Shown piece by piece: positions 8,598-17,616 of a stretch of 35,998 nucleotides of DNA. Made by a program: the position numbers and the translations under genes. The notes below the pieces were generated by a model. It did not search any database. It worked only from the letters and a program-made list of their open reading frames with translations, and was not told the origin of the DNA. Position 1 is the first letter of the stretch. Every line of letters begins with the position of its first letter. Source of the DNA: Meiothermus sp. (GTDB lineage Bacteria; Deinococcota; Deinococci; Deinococcales; Thermaceae); NCBI RefSeq assembly GCF_025060375.1, contig NZ_JANXCG010000094.1:1-35998 (forward strand). The letters are read 5' to 3'.

Positions 8598-10163
8598 ATG
8601 GCGCTGCGTTTGTTGTTGGCGTTGGTACTGTGGGGATGGGCTTGGAGCCAAGGGGTGGGCAATGGACGCCACACCGATAGCCTGCACGGGTTCTCGGTTC
8701 TGGTGCCGGAGGGCTACCAGGTCAAGCTTCCGCCCTATGGGCTTCTCATAGGCGATTTGGAAGGACTGATCCTGGTGCGAGGAGCTCCTCTAAAGGACCC
8801 CCGCGGGGTGGTGGGGGCCCTTGTGGAGGAAGCCCGGTGGTTCTCCGGAGGAAAAGCCCAGCACCACTACAAGGAGGTACCCGGTGGGCTTTTGGTGTTG
8901 GCTCGAGGTCTGGCCTACCCCTACCATCTGGCTGATAACCTTGCCGGTCTGCCCCAAGGTGCCCTTCAGGATGGCTTCCTGAGGTCGCTGTCGTACGAGG
9001 TCGCCCATCTGCTCGTACCCGGAAGCCGAAGCCTGCTCGTGGTGAGCGTTTATCTGCCCAAGGATGCCTCGCCCGCCCTGCGCAGGCAAACCCTCTCGGT
9101 TTTGCGCTCCCTAGAGTTTCTTCCCCAGTCCTCGCGGGTGGCCTACGAGACCCAGGTGGTGCGCGACCCGGTTTTGCGGATGGAGGCCTTCTATGCGCCA
9201 GTGCCCCGGGGCTTCACTTTCCAGGGCGGGCTGGTTCCCGTGAACAGCACCATGCGCTCGCTGGCCTTTTCGCTCCAGGGCATGGGGGCCTCTTTGCGAG
9301 CGGACCTGCTTTACGCCGAAGGAAGCGCCCTTCAGACGGGGTTTGGCGGCAGTGCCGTCAGCCGAATCATCTGGAATGGGCAGGCCAGCCAGTTCCAGGG
9401 TTTTCTCTGCCCCAGCTCGGCTTCTGAGGTGGCAGAGCTTCTGACCACCCTTTGGGCCCAGGAGAAGGGGGCTTCGTGGCGGGTTCAGAAACTCGAGGCC
9501 GTAAAAACCCCGACTAACCGAGTCTACCGTCGCATCCAGGAGATAAAGGCCCAGGAAGAGGCCGCCGCCTTGATGGGGTTGCCGGTGGTGCCTCGGCAGT
9601 ACCGCCCCAACTTCACCCTTCGGGCCGGGTCGGGAGACCAGGTGCGGGAAGCCCATATCACCGGGCAGGTAACCGCTTTTTCGCGGGCCGACTACATCGC
9701 CCAGGACGCGAGCTGCTTTACCCAGCTGGGGGTGGTGCTGGGCGAGGGTAGTTCCGCCGCCTTGGCCCAGGCCATGCCGGTCTTCCGGGGCTTCCTGATG
9801 GGGCTACGGACGAACCCCGATTGGCCCTGGCAGGAGGCCCAGCGGGCCCAGCAGCAGAGCAAGACGACCACCCGGGTGGTGCTTGGGTGGCTGCGCGAGC
9901 AGCGGGAGTTCAACAGCTGGATGAGCCGGAGCTGGAGCAACCTGCTCTCCGACCAAACCTACACGCGCGACCCCTCGACGGGCGAGGTCTTCCGCGCCTA
10001 CAAGGCCTCTTTTGATACGGGAACCTTCTGGCGCGATCCGGTCTTTGGGGGGGTGGTGGGCGCCGTGGAGCGGGAGGGCAGCCTGGAGGGGCTTCTGCGC
10101 CAGGGAGGGTGGCGGCAGCTCGAGGAGTCCCTCTCCGGCCTGCCGGGCACATGGCGCAGGTAG
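8598..10163 (+). CDS. Secreted or periplasmic protein of unknown function
   Basis: I do not recognise a family. The ATG at 8598 has AAGGAGGGGG directly upstream and opens a signal peptide (MALRLLLALVLWGWAWSQ, cleavage probably near residue 18), giving 521 residues. An in-frame ATG at 8571 would put charged residues before the signal. After the signal, GFSVLVPEGYQVKLPPYG and, near residue 190, a second segment FYAPVPRGFTFQGGLVPV look like two repeats of a beta-rich module of the kind seen in secreted DcrB/PsbP-like proteins. The C-terminal 130 residues are rich in Gln, Arg, Ser and Trp (WLREQREFNSWMSRSWSNLL). No catalytic motif and no C-terminal anchor are visible. It converges on the EamA gene with 7 bp between stop codons. 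Confidence 0.85.
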   Translation: MALRLLLALVLWGWAWSQGVGNGRHTDSLHGFSVLVPEGYQVKLPPYGLLIGDLEGLILVRGAPLKDPRGVVGALVEEARWFSGGKAQHHYKEVPGGLLVLARGLAYPYHLADNLAGLPQGALQDGFLRSLSYEVAHLLVPGSRSLLVVSVYLPKDASPALRRQTLSVLRSLEFLPQSSRVAYETQVVRDPVLRMEAFYAPVPRGFTFQGGLVPVNSTMRSLAFSLQGMGASLRADLLYAEGSALQTGFGGSAVSRIIWNGQASQFQGFLCPSSASEVAELLTTLWAQEKGASWRVQKLEAVKTPTNRVYRRIQEIKAQEEAAALMGLPVVPRQYRPNFTLRAGSGDQVREAHITGQVTAFSRADYIAQDASCFTQLGVVLGEGSSAALAQAMPVFRGFLMGLRTNPDWPWQEAQRAQQQSKTTTRVVLGWLREQREFNSWMSRSWSNLLSDQTYTRDPSTGEVFRAYKASFDTGTFWRDPVFGGVVGAVEREGSLEGLLRQGGWRQLEESLSGLPGTWRR

Positions 10164-10170
10164 CCCAGCC

Positions 10171-11040
10171 TCAGGCGTTTTTGGGTTGGTCCCTAGGGTT
10201 GTCCTGTGGGCCGAGCACCATCCAAACCACCCCCAGGAGCACCAGCCCGGCCCCCAGGTAGCCCAAGGGACTGAAGCGCTCCCCCCAGAAGAGCCAGGCG
10301 GCTAGGGCAGCCACCACCGGCTCCAGGGTGGCCACCACCGAGGCCCGGGTGGCCTCGAGCCGCTTCAGCCCGGCAAAGTAGAGCGTAACTGCGAAAAAGG
10401 TGGAGGCCACGGTGAGGAAGCCAATGGCTGCCCAGGCTTCGGCAGTTTTGGGGGCGAAGCGCACGAAGGGAAGGAGCCCTAGCGCCCCCACTGGCAGGGC
10501 ATAGAGGAAGAGCGTGGGGGTGCTGTACCTGCCCAGGTACAGCTTTCCGAAGAGGTAGTAGGTGGCGTAGGTTAGGGCTGAGAGCAGCCCCCATAGGACC
10601 GCCGCTGCGGTGATTCGCGCCTCACCCCCCTGCAGGCTGACCAGGGCCACCCCCAGCAGGGTCAGCCCCACCGCCGAGAGCTTGTGGGGTCCCATCGGCT
10701 CACGTAGGAGGAGCCAGGATAGAAGGGCCACGATGGCCGGAGCGGTGTACAGGAGCACTGAGGCCAGGGCTGCCCCTCCGTTTTGGATGGCGAGCTGGTA
10801 GGCCCCGTAGAAGAGTGAAACCCCCACCAGACCAAACCCCACCACTGCCCAGCGGTCGGCGGGCTCAACCCGCACCTGGCCGAGGATAAAGGCCTGGGCT
10901 CCAAAGAGCACCCCGCCCAGTGCGGCCCGCCAGAAGGCCACCTCGAGGGGGCTCACCCCCGCTGCAAAGGCCCACTTGGAAACCACCCCCAACAGCCCCC
11001 AGAGGAAGGCTGCTGCGGCAACGTAGAGGTACCCCGCCAC
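10171..11040 (-). CDS. EamA/DMT-family inner-membrane transporter
   Basis: Drug/metabolite transporter superfamily permease with about ten predicted membrane helices in two EamA repeats of five (AAAAFLWGLLGVVSKWAF at the N-terminus, AAAVLWGLLSALTYATYY at the start of the second half). Such proteins usually export amino acids, nucleobases or other metabolites; the substrate cannot be told. It starts with GTG at 11040 and has 289 residues, the usual length. Three bases separate it from the stop codon of the small membrane protein upstream, so the two are co-transcribed. Confidence 0.9.
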   Translation of the reverse strand: MAGYLYVAAAAFLWGLLGVVSKWAFAAGVSPLEVAFWRAALGGVLFGAQAFILGQVRVEPADRWAVVGFGLVGVSLFYGAYQLAIQNGGAALASVLLYTAPAIVALLSWLLLREPMGPHKLSAVGLTLLGVALVSLQGGEARITAAAVLWGLLSALTYATYYLFGKLYLGRYSTPTLFLYALPVGALGLLPFVRFAPKTAEAWAAIGFLTVASTFFAVTLYFAGLKRLEATRASVVATLEPVVAALAAWLFWGERFSPLGYLGAGLVLLGVVWMVLGPQDNPRDQPKNA

Positions 11041-11043
11041 GGC

Positions 11044-11295
11044 CTACTTGGTCCGGCCGTTGCGGCGGCCCAGCAGGCTCAGCACTAGCCCCAGCCCCAG
11101 GAGCAGCCCCGAGCCGAAGACCACCAGATAGGTCGCCCAAAGGCGGGGGTTCACGTTGTAAAAGTCGCGGCTGCGCTGGGCGGTTAGGGCCACCAGGTAG
11201 TCGCGAATGGTGATGAAGTTCATAGTGGCTAGAACAATAGCCAAAATCAGCAGAACCAGGCCCAGAATCAAGGAGATACGCCCCAAGACGTTCAT
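11044..11295 (-). CDS. Small membrane protein with two transmembrane helices
   Basis: 83 residues, no family recognised. Helix 1 is ISLILGLVLLILAIVLATM (about 7-25) and helix 2 is TYLVVFGSGLLLGLGLVLSLL (about 55-75). Between them lies a polar loop with RDYLVALTAQRSRDFY, and the tail is basic (GRRNGRTK), which suggests a cytoplasmic C-terminus. Start: ATG at 11295, preceded by TAGACT and GGGGCC, the spacing of a leaderless transcript. It is the first gene of a pair with the EamA transporter and may be an accessory subunit, although only adjacency supports that. Confidence 0.75.
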   Translation of the reverse strand: MNVLGRISLILGLVLLILAIVLATMNFITIRDYLVALTAQRSRDFYNVNPRLWATYLVVFGSGLLLGLGLVLSLLGRRNGRTK

Positions 11296-11336
11296 GGCCC
11301 CAGTCTACCGAATTTGTCGGTCTGGCGTTTTTGTCC

Positions 11337-12551
11337 CTAGTTTTCTGGGAAGGGAATGGCCAACAGCACCTCCCCTACGCCTTTTGAAGCTCCTGCTTCC
11401 ACCGCCACCAGGGCGTTGCCTAGGGCCATGGAGTGAAGCACCACGCTGGACTGGTTGCCCGTGGAGGCCGCCCGATACTCTCCCTTTTCCCAGCGCAGCA
11501 CCGCCCGGCGGTAGGCCCGGCGGGTCGGGTGGGCCTCAAAGGGGGTCTCCGCCACCGCCTCAACCTGCTGGTAGGGTGGGTCGTTGCGGCCCAGCAGACG
11601 GAACAGCAGGGGTCGGCCGAAGAGCAGGAAGGTAACCATGGTCGAGACCGGGTTGCCGGGCAGGCCCAGCAGGGGCAGACCCCGCCAGGTGGCGAAGAGC
11701 AGGGGCCCCCCGGGCTGTATCCGCACCCGCCAAAAGTGCACCTCCCCCTCCCGCTCAACTAGCTGACGCACGATGTCGTAATCCCCCATGGAGACCCCCC
11801 CCGAGGTGAGGAGAAGGTCAAGGGGGCCCGCCTGGGCAAGCCGGGCGCGTAGACCCTCTATATCGTCGTGGGCCCTTCCTAGGGGAATCGGCTCTCCTCC
11901 GGCCTCCGCTACCAGCCCGGTCAGGGCGTAGCCATTGGCGTTGTAGACGCCCCCGTAGGGAAGAGGCTGGCCCGGCTCCACCACCTCGTCGCCGGTGACC
12001 AGGATGCCCACTCGAGGTCGCCGCACCACTGGAAGGCTGGCGTGGCCCAGGGCCGCGGCCAGGGCCACCCGTCCTGGGGTGAGGCGGTCGCCTTTGAACA
12101 GATAGGTTTTTCCTTCTGTCAGGTCGGTCCCCTGCGGCCGGATGTCGGAGGGGGTGGCGGGCTTCAGAAGCCAGACGAAGTCGCCCTCCCGCCGGGTGTC
12201 CTCCACCCGTACCACGGCATCGGCTCCAGGTGGTATGGGTGCCCCAGTAAAGACCTGTACGGCCTCGCCGGGTCCAACCCGCCCCTCGAAGGGCCTGCCG
12301 GCGGGAGATACCCCGATAACCCGGAGCCGCACCGGGCTATCGGGCTGGGCGGTGTGGCTGTCGGCTTCACGGCAGGCATAGCCGTCCACTGCGGTGTCGT
12401 TGGTCTGGGGGTGGTTGACTTTGGCGGCCAGGTCAGCCCCTAGGGTTCGCCCGAAGGCCGCGGTCAGAGGCAGATGCTCCAGCTCGGCGATGGGGCGGGC
12501 TCGTTCTAGGATGGCTTCCAGGGCCTCTTCGGCGCTGAGGTTTTGCCGCAT
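11337..12551 (-). CDS. moeA: Molybdopterin molybdenumtransferase MoeA
   Basis: Inserts molybdate into adenylylated molybdopterin, the last step of basic molybdenum cofactor synthesis; cytosolic. The 404 residues match the family. Visible motifs are NDTAVDGYACREAD (about 50-63), FTGAPIPPGADAVVRVED, the MogA-like core GILVTGDEVVEPG and LLTSGGVSMGDYD, the loop LPGNPVSTMVTF, and a C-terminal beta domain. The ATG at 12551 lies just after the AT-rich palindrome TTAATTAA (12556-12563), which could be part of a -10 region. Dtd is encoded 35 bp upstream in the same direction. No other moa/mob/mog gene is in the window. Confidence 0.96.
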   Translation of the reverse strand: MRQNLSAEEALEAILERARPIAELEHLPLTAAFGRTLGADLAAKVNHPQTNDTAVDGYACREADSHTAQPDSPVRLRVIGVSPAGRPFEGRVGPGEAVQVFTGAPIPPGADAVVRVEDTRREGDFVWLLKPATPSDIRPQGTDLTEGKTYLFKGDRLTPGRVALAAALGHASLPVVRRPRVGILVTGDEVVEPGQPLPYGGVYNANGYALTGLVAEAGGEPIPLGRAHDDIEGLRARLAQAGPLDLLLTSGGVSMGDYDIVRQLVEREGEVHFWRVRIQPGGPLLFATWRGLPLLGLPGNPVSTMVTFLLFGRPLLFRLLGRNDPPYQQVEAVAETPFEAHPTRRAYRRAVLRWEKGEYRAASTGNQSSVVLHSMALGNALVAVEAGASKGVGEVLLAIPFPEN

Positions 12552-12586
12552 GGGCTTAATTAAAACCCAAGCGGGGCCCGGGGTGC

Positions 12587-13057
12587 CTAGTCGTGCTGAC
12601 GGCGGGGGCTATGCCGTTCGCTGGAGTCCAGTATCAGGGTTACTGGCCCATTGTTGACCAGGTGGACCTCCATGTGGGCTTGGAAGACCCCAGTCTCCAC
12701 GTGCAGGCCTTGCGCGGCAAGCAGGTCGCAGAAGCGCTCGTAGAGCCGCCTTCCCTCTTCGGGGGAGGCAGCTTGGGTAAAGCTGGGCCGGTTGCCCCTA
12801 CGGGTGTCGCCGTACAGGGTGAACTGTGAGACCACCAACACCTCACCCCCAACCTCCAGGAGGGCCCGGTTCATCTTCCCCTCGAGGTCGGGGAAGACCC
12901 GCAGCCCGGCAATCTTCCGGGCTAGGTAAGCGGCGTCCTCCTGGGAGTCACCCCGACCTACCCCGAGCAGGACCAGAAGCCCCTGGCCGATCTGGCCCAC
13001 CGGCTGGCCCTCTACCACCACCCGGGCTTCCTTGACTCGCTGAACCACCGCGCGCAC
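12587..13057 (-). CDS. dtd: D-aminoacyl-tRNA deacylase
   Basis: Hydrolyses D-aminoacyl-tRNA (and Gly-tRNA(Ala)), keeping D-amino acids out of translation. Start GTG at 13057 ([17 protein letters not shown]). The catalytic SQFTL motif is at 77-81 (family SQxTL) and NNGPVT at 135-140 stands where most members have N-x-GPVT with the cross-subunit Gly-cisPro pair. The 156 residues exceed the usual 145-150 by a polar tail ([12 protein letters not shown]). The GTG lies six bases after a TATTGT box, so the message is probably leaderless. Followed by moeA. Confidence 0.96.
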   Translation of the reverse strand: MRAVVQRVKEARVVVEGQPVGQIGQGLLVLLGVGRGDSQEDAAYLARKIAGLRVFPDLEGKMNRALLEVGGEVLVVSQFTLYGDTRRGNRPSFTQAASPEEGRRLYERFCDLLAAQGLHVETGVFQAHMEVHLVNNGPVTLILDSSERHSPRRQHD

Positions 13058-13063
13058 GCCCAG

Positions 13064-13093
13064 ACAATACCAGGCCTCCCCTTTCCAGGCAAA
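13064..13093 (-). promoter_or_regulatory. Promoter of dtd-moeA, probably giving a leaderless transcript
   Basis: Minus-strand TTTGCC (13093-13088), an 18-bp spacer and TATTGT (13069-13064) are followed by six bases and the GTG of dtd. The spacing places transcription start at or next to the start codon. Confidence 0.55.
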
Positions 13094-13118
13094 GGCCTGC
13101 CGGCGGCCGCCCTCGGGT

Positions 13119-13919
13119 CTATCCCCCTAGAAGCGAGCGCATCTGCCGCTGGATAAAGCGGGTGGCCCAAGCCGGAGCCAGGCGGTAGAGAAAGTCCATC
13201 AGGCGGGCATCGGAGCCTACCAGCACCCGAAAGCGGTTTTGCTCCATGCCCGCGATGATGCGCCTGGCAGCCTCCTCGGGGGGTAGGGGCTTCAGTGAGG
13301 AGCGCCGTCCTTCAGACTGACGAACCTCCACCCCTGAGTTGGTGGTGATGTTGGTGGCCACCGCTCCAGGAAAGACCACCGTGACCCGCACCGGGGTGCC
13401 TAAAAGCTCAGCATAGAGCCCCTCGGTCAGGAGCTTGACCGCGGCCTTGGAGGCCCCGTACAGGCTCTGCCCCGGCACCGGCAGAAAGCCGCCCATGCTG
13501 GAGATGTTCACGATGTGAGCCTCGGGGCGCTTGAGCAGGTAGGGCAGAAAGGCCTTGGTCATGTAGAGGGTGCCGTAGAAGTTAACTTCCATGACCCGCT
13601 CGATGGCCACGTAGTCCAGTTCGTTGACCCGCGCGAAGGGTTGGATGATGCCGGCGTTGTTGATGAGGCCGTCCACTGCGCCGTGCCGGGCCACCACCGC
13701 GGCTGGAAGGGCTTCTGCCTCCTCCCGGTGGGCGACGTTGAGCACGTGAGTGGAGAGGCGCTCACCAGCCCTAGCCAGCCTGCCCGTTTCCTCTAGGCTC
13801 TCGGCGTTTAGGTCCACCGCCACTACCTGGGCCCCTTTGGCCAGCAACTGCAGGACCAGGGCCCGCCCAATCCCGCTGCCCCCGCCGGTAACCACGATGA
13901 CCTTGTCCGCAACCTGCAC
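13119..13919 (-). CDS. Short-chain dehydrogenase/reductase (classical SDR)
   Basis: NAD(P)-dependent oxidoreductase, 266 residues. The Rossmann motif TGGGSGIG is at 11-18, NNAG at 87-90, the catalytic Ser at 140-141 (NISSMGG) and YGASK with Tyr154 and Lys158. An Asp at the end of the second strand (VVAVDLN) favours NAD(H) over NADP(H). The C-terminus ends with a basic amphipathic stretch ([19 protein letters not shown]), as in membrane-associated SDRs of lipid metabolism. Start is GTG at 13919 with AGGGGGG upstream. The substrate cannot be inferred. It lies 80 bp downstream of the proline operon and may or may not be part of it. Confidence 0.92.
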   Translation of the reverse strand: MQVADKVIVVTGGGSGIGRALVLQLLAKGAQVVAVDLNAESLEETGRLARAGERLSTHVLNVAHREEAEALPAAVVARHGAVDGLINNAGIIQPFARVNELDYVAIERVMEVNFYGTLYMTKAFLPYLLKRPEAHIVNISSMGGFLPVPGQSLYGASKAAVKLLTEGLYAELLGTPVRVTVVFPGAVATNITTNSGVEVRQSEGRRSSLKPLPPEEAARRIIAGMEQNRFRVLVGSDARLMDFLYRLAPAWATRFIQRQMRSLLGG

Positions 13920-13998
13920 GTTGCCCCCCTGGGATCGTTTCTAGCATGTCCGGGGAAGGCTTATGTCCCCGGGCACGAGAGCCCGCGGCCGGCCTTCC

Positions 13999-15087
13999 CT
14001 AAAGCGCGCGCGCCTGAGGGCTTCTCGGCAAAAGAGACACCAAGGCCTCCTGCATCAGCTGGGCCACGGCATAGGCGTCGTAGAGGTCGGAGTAACCCAT
14101 GAGGGAAACCCGGAAGACCTTTCCTTTGAGCTGGCCCTGCCCGCCGATGATGGTGGCCCCCCGTGCGGCAAAAGCCTCCTTAACCTGCGCGTAGGAGACC
14201 CCATCGGGCAGGTAGAAGCAGGTGGTGGCAGGGCTTTTGACCTCGGGCACGGGCTTCAGGCCCAGCCCCTCGCCCGCCGCGTAGAGAATCTGATTCTGCG
14301 CCTGCTTGAGGGCCAGGTGCTCCTCCAGGCGGGGTAGTACCTCTTCCAGCACCGCCGCTGTAGCCGCCACCAGGTTGATGGCCGGTGTCCAAGCCGACTC
14401 CCCCGAGCTTTGTGCCTTGAGTTCGGAGGCCAGGTTTAGGTAAAAGCCACGGGGCTTGAGCCGCCCTATGGCCCGGGGCGACAGGGCCAGGTAGGCCAGC
14501 CCGGGGGGGCACATGAGGCCTTTTTGAGAGCCGGCCACTGCGGCGTCCAGACCCCAGCCCTCCAGGGCAAACGGGCTTACAAACAGGCTGGTGATGGCAT
14601 CCACCACCACCAGCGCCTCGGGGAAGCGGGCTTTGAAGACCTGGGCCAGCGTGCGCACGTCGTTCAGGGCTCCGGTGGAGGACTCGGAGTGGGTCAAAAG
14701 CAGCCCAGAGAAGGGGCCTGAAGGCTTCTCCAGGTGTTCTGGAAGCACCACCCGGCCCCAGGGGAGTTCGAGCCGCTCCACCTGTAGACCGGCCTCCTGG
14801 GCGATCTTGGCCCAGCGCTCCGAGAAGTTGCCGTGCACTGGCACCAAGACCCGCTCGCCGGGGGCAAAGAGGTTCTGCACCAGCGCGTCCATGCCGAGGG
14901 TGCCCGAGCCGGTGAGCAGGAGGACCTGGCCTCTAGTCTGGAAGGCGGCCTCGAGACCGGCCTTGGCCCGCAGGAAGACCTGCTTGGCCGCCTCCGAGCG
15001 GTGATGGAGCTGGGGGCGGCCAAGGGCCTCCTGCGCCCTGGGATGGAGCTCCACAGGACCGGGGGTGAGTAAGCGGGAGCGGTACAT
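13999..15087 (-). CDS. Class V aminotransferase, alanine/serine-glyoxylate type
   Basis: PLP enzyme of the alanine-glyoxylate/serine-pyruvate aminotransferase group. It begins [17 protein letters not shown], and LLTPGP is the group signature. The PLP lysine lies in [12 protein letters not shown] (K189 from the start chosen), and VVVDAITS holds the Asp that pairs with the pyridine nitrogen. 362 residues. Two in-frame ATGs exist. I chose 15087 because TAAAAT stands seven bases before it, the pattern seen at other genes here; 15096 would add three residues. A hairpin covers the alternative start. It follows P5C dehydrogenase closely, so transamination of glutamate, alanine or glycine/serine pools with proline catabolism is plausible. 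It is not SufS-like despite the common fold. Confidence 0.9.
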   Translation of the reverse strand: MYRSRLLTPGPVELHPRAQEALGRPQLHHRSEAAKQVFLRAKAGLEAAFQTRGQVLLLTGSGTLGMDALVQNLFAPGERVLVPVHGNFSERWAKIAQEAGLQVERLELPWGRVVLPEHLEKPSGPFSGLLLTHSESSTGALNDVRTLAQVFKARFPEALVVVDAITSLFVSPFALEGWGLDAAVAGSQKGLMCPPGLAYLALSPRAIGRLKPRGFYLNLASELKAQSSGESAWTPAINLVAATAAVLEEVLPRLEEHLALKQAQNQILYAAGEGLGLKPVPEVKSPATTCFYLPDGVSYAQVKEAFAARGATIIGGQGQLKGKVFRVSLMGYSDLYDAYAVAQLMQEALVSLLPRSPQARAL

Positions 15088-15108
15088 GGCCCCCATTTTA
15101 AGGGGGCC
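15088..15108 (-). promoter_or_regulatory. Hairpin at the start of the aminotransferase gene
   Basis: GGCCCCC (15088-15094) and GGGGGCC (15102-15108) form a perfect 7-bp stem with a 7-base AT-rich loop. It touches the ATG at 15087 and contains the alternative ATG at 15096. It lies in the short gap after the P5C dehydrogenase stop codon and could act as an attenuating or processing structure between operon genes. Confidence 0.4.
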
Positions 15109-15111
15109 GCC

Positions 15112-16659
15112 TCAGAACCGTTCGGTCACGCTTTTCATCTGCAGGAAGTTGAGCAGGTAGTCGGGCCCTCCGGCCTTGGTGTCGGTGCCCGAGAGGTTGA
15201 ACCCGCCGAAGGGCTGCACCCCCACCAGGGCGCCGGTGATCTTACGGTTGAAGTAGAGGTTGCCCACGTGGAACTCCCGGCGGGCCTTTTCCAGCCGCTC
15301 CCGCTTGCGTGAAAAGACCCCACCGGTAAGGCCGTAACGGGTGTTGTTGGCCACCTCCAGCGCAGTGTCAAAGTCGGGCACCCGCAGCACCGAGAGCACC
15401 GGGCCGAATATCTCCTCTTGGGCAATTCGGGCGTCGGGGGAGACCCGGTCAAAGAGGGTGGGGGCCACGAAGAAGCCGCTGCCCTCGAGCCGTCGCCCTC
15501 CCAGCAGGAGCCGGCCCTCCTGCCGCCCGACCTCGATGTAGGAGAGCACGGTTTCTTCCTGTTTCTGGCTGGCCAGGGGGCCTAGGTCGGGGTTTTCCTC
15601 CGCGGGACCCACAATCAAGGCCTCCGTGCGGCCCAGCACCTCCTCCACCAACAGGTCGTAGATGCCGTCCACCACGATGAGCCTCGAGGCGGCCGAGCAC
15701 TTTTGCCCTTGGAAGCCGAAGGCGCTTTGCACGGTGGCCTGGGCGGCGGCCTTGAGATCGGCGGTCTCGTCCACGATTATGGCGTCCTTTCCGCCCAGCT
15801 CGAGGAATACCCGCTTGAACCAGACCTGCCCCGGTGAGAGCCGGGCGGCCGTCTCGTTGATCTGCAGGCCCACCTCCAAGGAGCCGGTGAAGTTGATGAA
15901 GCGGGTTCGGGGGTGCCTGACCAGGTAGGCCCCCACCTCGCTGCCCTCCCCCGGCAGGTAGTTGGCCACCCCTGGGGGAAGCCCAGCCTCCTCCAGGACC
16001 TCAAACAGCTTCGCCGCGGCGACCACGGTGTCCTCCGCAGGCTTGACCACCACCGTGTTCCCCACGGCAATGGGCGCGGCGGTCATGCCGGTCAGGATGG
16101 CCAGGGGGAAGTTCCACGGGGCGATCACCACCCCAGCCCCCAGGGGAATGTAGAAGGCCTCGTTGTCCTCGCCGGGGTAGGGGAGCACCGGGGCCCCATC
16201 CTTGTACTTCAGGGCCGAAATCGCGTAGTAGCGTAGAAAGTCAATGGCCTCGGCCACATCGGCGGCGGCCTCGGTCCAGTTCTTGCCGATCTCGTAGACC
16301 AACCAGGCCTCCAGCTCCCTCTGGCGCCGCTTCATAATCTGCGCTGCTTTTAGGAGCAGGCGGCTGCGGTGCTCCTGGGGCCAATCCCGCCAGCCCGGGA
16401 AGGCCCGCCAAGCTGCATCCAACGCTGCGTCGGCCTCTGCGATGCCAGCCTTCGCGCTCTGGCCCACCACCTCCACCGGATTGGAGGGGTTGGTTGAGAC
16501 GATGGCCTCCGGCGTGTTCACTCGCTCCCCACCGATGATGAGGGGATAGTGGCGGCCAAACTGGGCCCGCACCTCAATCAGGGCCTTCCGCATGGCCTCG
16601 AAAGCTTCGTGGCTCTGGAAGGTTTCAACCGGCTCGGGGCGGTAGGGTTCGGGGGTCAT
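15112..16659 (-). CDS. pruA: L-glutamate gamma-semialdehyde (P5C) dehydrogenase
   Basis: Second step of proline catabolism: oxidises glutamate semialdehyde, the open form of 1-pyrroline-5-carboxylate, to glutamate with NAD+. The 515 residues are almost the length of the well-studied Thermus enzyme (516). Aldehyde dehydrogenase motifs: APWNFPLAI (180-188), FTGSLEVG (258-265), the general base Glu287 in FLELGGKDA and the nucleophile Cys321 in [12 protein letters not shown], which is the P5CDH form of the cysteine motif. [20 protein letters not shown] near the C-terminus is also P5CDH-specific. It starts with ATG 24 bp after the proline dehydrogenase stop codon. The two enzymes are separate polypeptides here, unlike PutA of Gram-negative bacteria. 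Confidence 0.97.
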   Translation of the reverse strand: MTPEPYRPEPVETFQSHEAFEAMRKALIEVRAQFGRHYPLIIGGERVNTPEAIVSTNPSNPVEVVGQSAKAGIAEADAALDAAWRAFPGWRDWPQEHRSRLLLKAAQIMKRRQRELEAWLVYEIGKNWTEAAADVAEAIDFLRYYAISALKYKDGAPVLPYPGEDNEAFYIPLGAGVVIAPWNFPLAILTGMTAAPIAVGNTVVVKPAEDTVVAAAKLFEVLEEAGLPPGVANYLPGEGSEVGAYLVRHPRTRFINFTGSLEVGLQINETAARLSPGQVWFKRVFLELGGKDAIIVDETADLKAAAQATVQSAFGFQGQKCSAASRLIVVDGIYDLLVEEVLGRTEALIVGPAEENPDLGPLASQKQEETVLSYIEVGRQEGRLLLGGRRLEGSGFFVAPTLFDRVSPDARIAQEEIFGPVLSVLRVPDFDTALEVANNTRYGLTGGVFSRKRERLEKARREFHVGNLYFNRKITGALVGVQPFGGFNLSGTDTKAGGPDYLLNFLQMKSVTERF

Positions 16660-16683
16660 ACGGCTCCTTTCTTGCTGATGGGC

Positions 16684-17607
16684 TCAACCCTGAAGTAGGC
16701 TTCGGGCTACAAACCACAGGTTCTCCGGGCGCTCGGCAATGCGGCGGGAGAGATAGGGGTACCAGTCGGTGCCGTAGGGCACGTAGGCCCGCACGGTGTA
16801 GCCCTCCTGGGCCAGCCTCCTCTGCTCGCCGGGACGCACCCCGTAGAGCATCTGGAACTCAAAGCACTCTCGACCGACGCCGCGCTCAGCGACCCAGCGT
16901 TTCATCTCCTCGATTAGAACAGGGTCGTGGGTGGCGATGGCGGTGTGGAGACCGTTCTCAAGGGACTTCTTGCAAAGCCAGAGAAACTGGGCGTCCACCA
17001 GGCGCTTATCCTGAAAGGCCACCTCAGGGGGCTCCCTGTAGGCCCCTTTGACGATACGCACGGGGGTGCCTAGAGGGATGAGGCTCTCCAGATCGCGCTC
17101 GCTGCGCTTCAGGTAGCTTTGCAGCACCACCCCCAGCCGGGTGTACCCAGCCTCCCGCAGCTGCCGGTAGACCTTGAGGACCCTGTCTATCCGCGGGCTG
17201 TCCTCCATGTCTATCCGCACGAAGCAGTCCACCTGCTGCGCCTCCGCCAGCACCTCCTCCAGCAGGTCGGCGGCCAGGTCTTCGGAGATGTCCAGGCCGA
17301 GCTGGCTGAGCTTGAGGGAGACGTAGCGGGGGTAGGCCCTCCCACCCAGCGCCCGCACCAGTCCAATGAGCTCCTCCTGGAACTTACGGGCCTGCTCCTC
17401 CGAGGTGACCATCTCCCCTAAGAGGTCGAGGATGGCGTGCACACCCCCCTGCTCCAGCGCGTCTACTGCCCTCAAGGCTTCCTCCAGGGTATCGCCGGCC
17501 ACGAAGCGCCGCACCAGCCGGCGGCCCCGGGTCCTCAGCAGGGCTTGGAAGCGAGGGCTTTGGGCCACGGCCAGCACGAAGGCGCGGTAGCTTTGGTTCC
17601 AGTCCAT
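16684..17607 (-). CDS. Proline dehydrogenase (monofunctional, FAD-dependent)
   Basis: First step of proline catabolism: oxidises L-proline to P5C with FAD and passes electrons to the quinone pool at the membrane. At 307 residues it equals the length of the Thermus thermophilus enzyme, with the same N-terminal helical arm ([20 protein letters not shown]) before the beta8-alpha8 barrel. Barrel motifs include [45 protein letters not shown] and [10 protein letters not shown]. The C-terminal [12 protein letters not shown] carries the two Arg residues that bind the proline carboxylate. Start ATG at 17607, nine bases after the regulator gene ends. Pathway assignment is firm because P5C dehydrogenase follows. 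Confidence 0.97.
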   Translation of the reverse strand: MDWNQSYRAFVLAVAQSPRFQALLRTRGRRLVRRFVAGDTLEEALRAVDALEQGGVHAILDLLGEMVTSEEQARKFQEELIGLVRALGGRAYPRYVSLKLSQLGLDISEDLAADLLEEVLAEAQQVDCFVRIDMEDSPRIDRVLKVYRQLREAGYTRLGVVLQSYLKRSERDLESLIPLGTPVRIVKGAYREPPEVAFQDKRLVDAQFLWLCKKSLENGLHTAIATHDPVLIEEMKRWVAERGVGRECFEFQMLYGVRPGEQRRLAQEGYTVRAYVPYGTDWYPYLSRRIAERPENLWFVARSLLQG

Positions 17608-17616
17608 GGCGCTCTC

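Noticed and set aside
13999-15087. Cysteine desulfurase (SufS) serving the suf operon
   Set aside because: Same fold, but the LLTPGP start and the [12 protein letters not shown] lysine motif are those of glyoxylate aminotransferases, and it lies in the proline operon.
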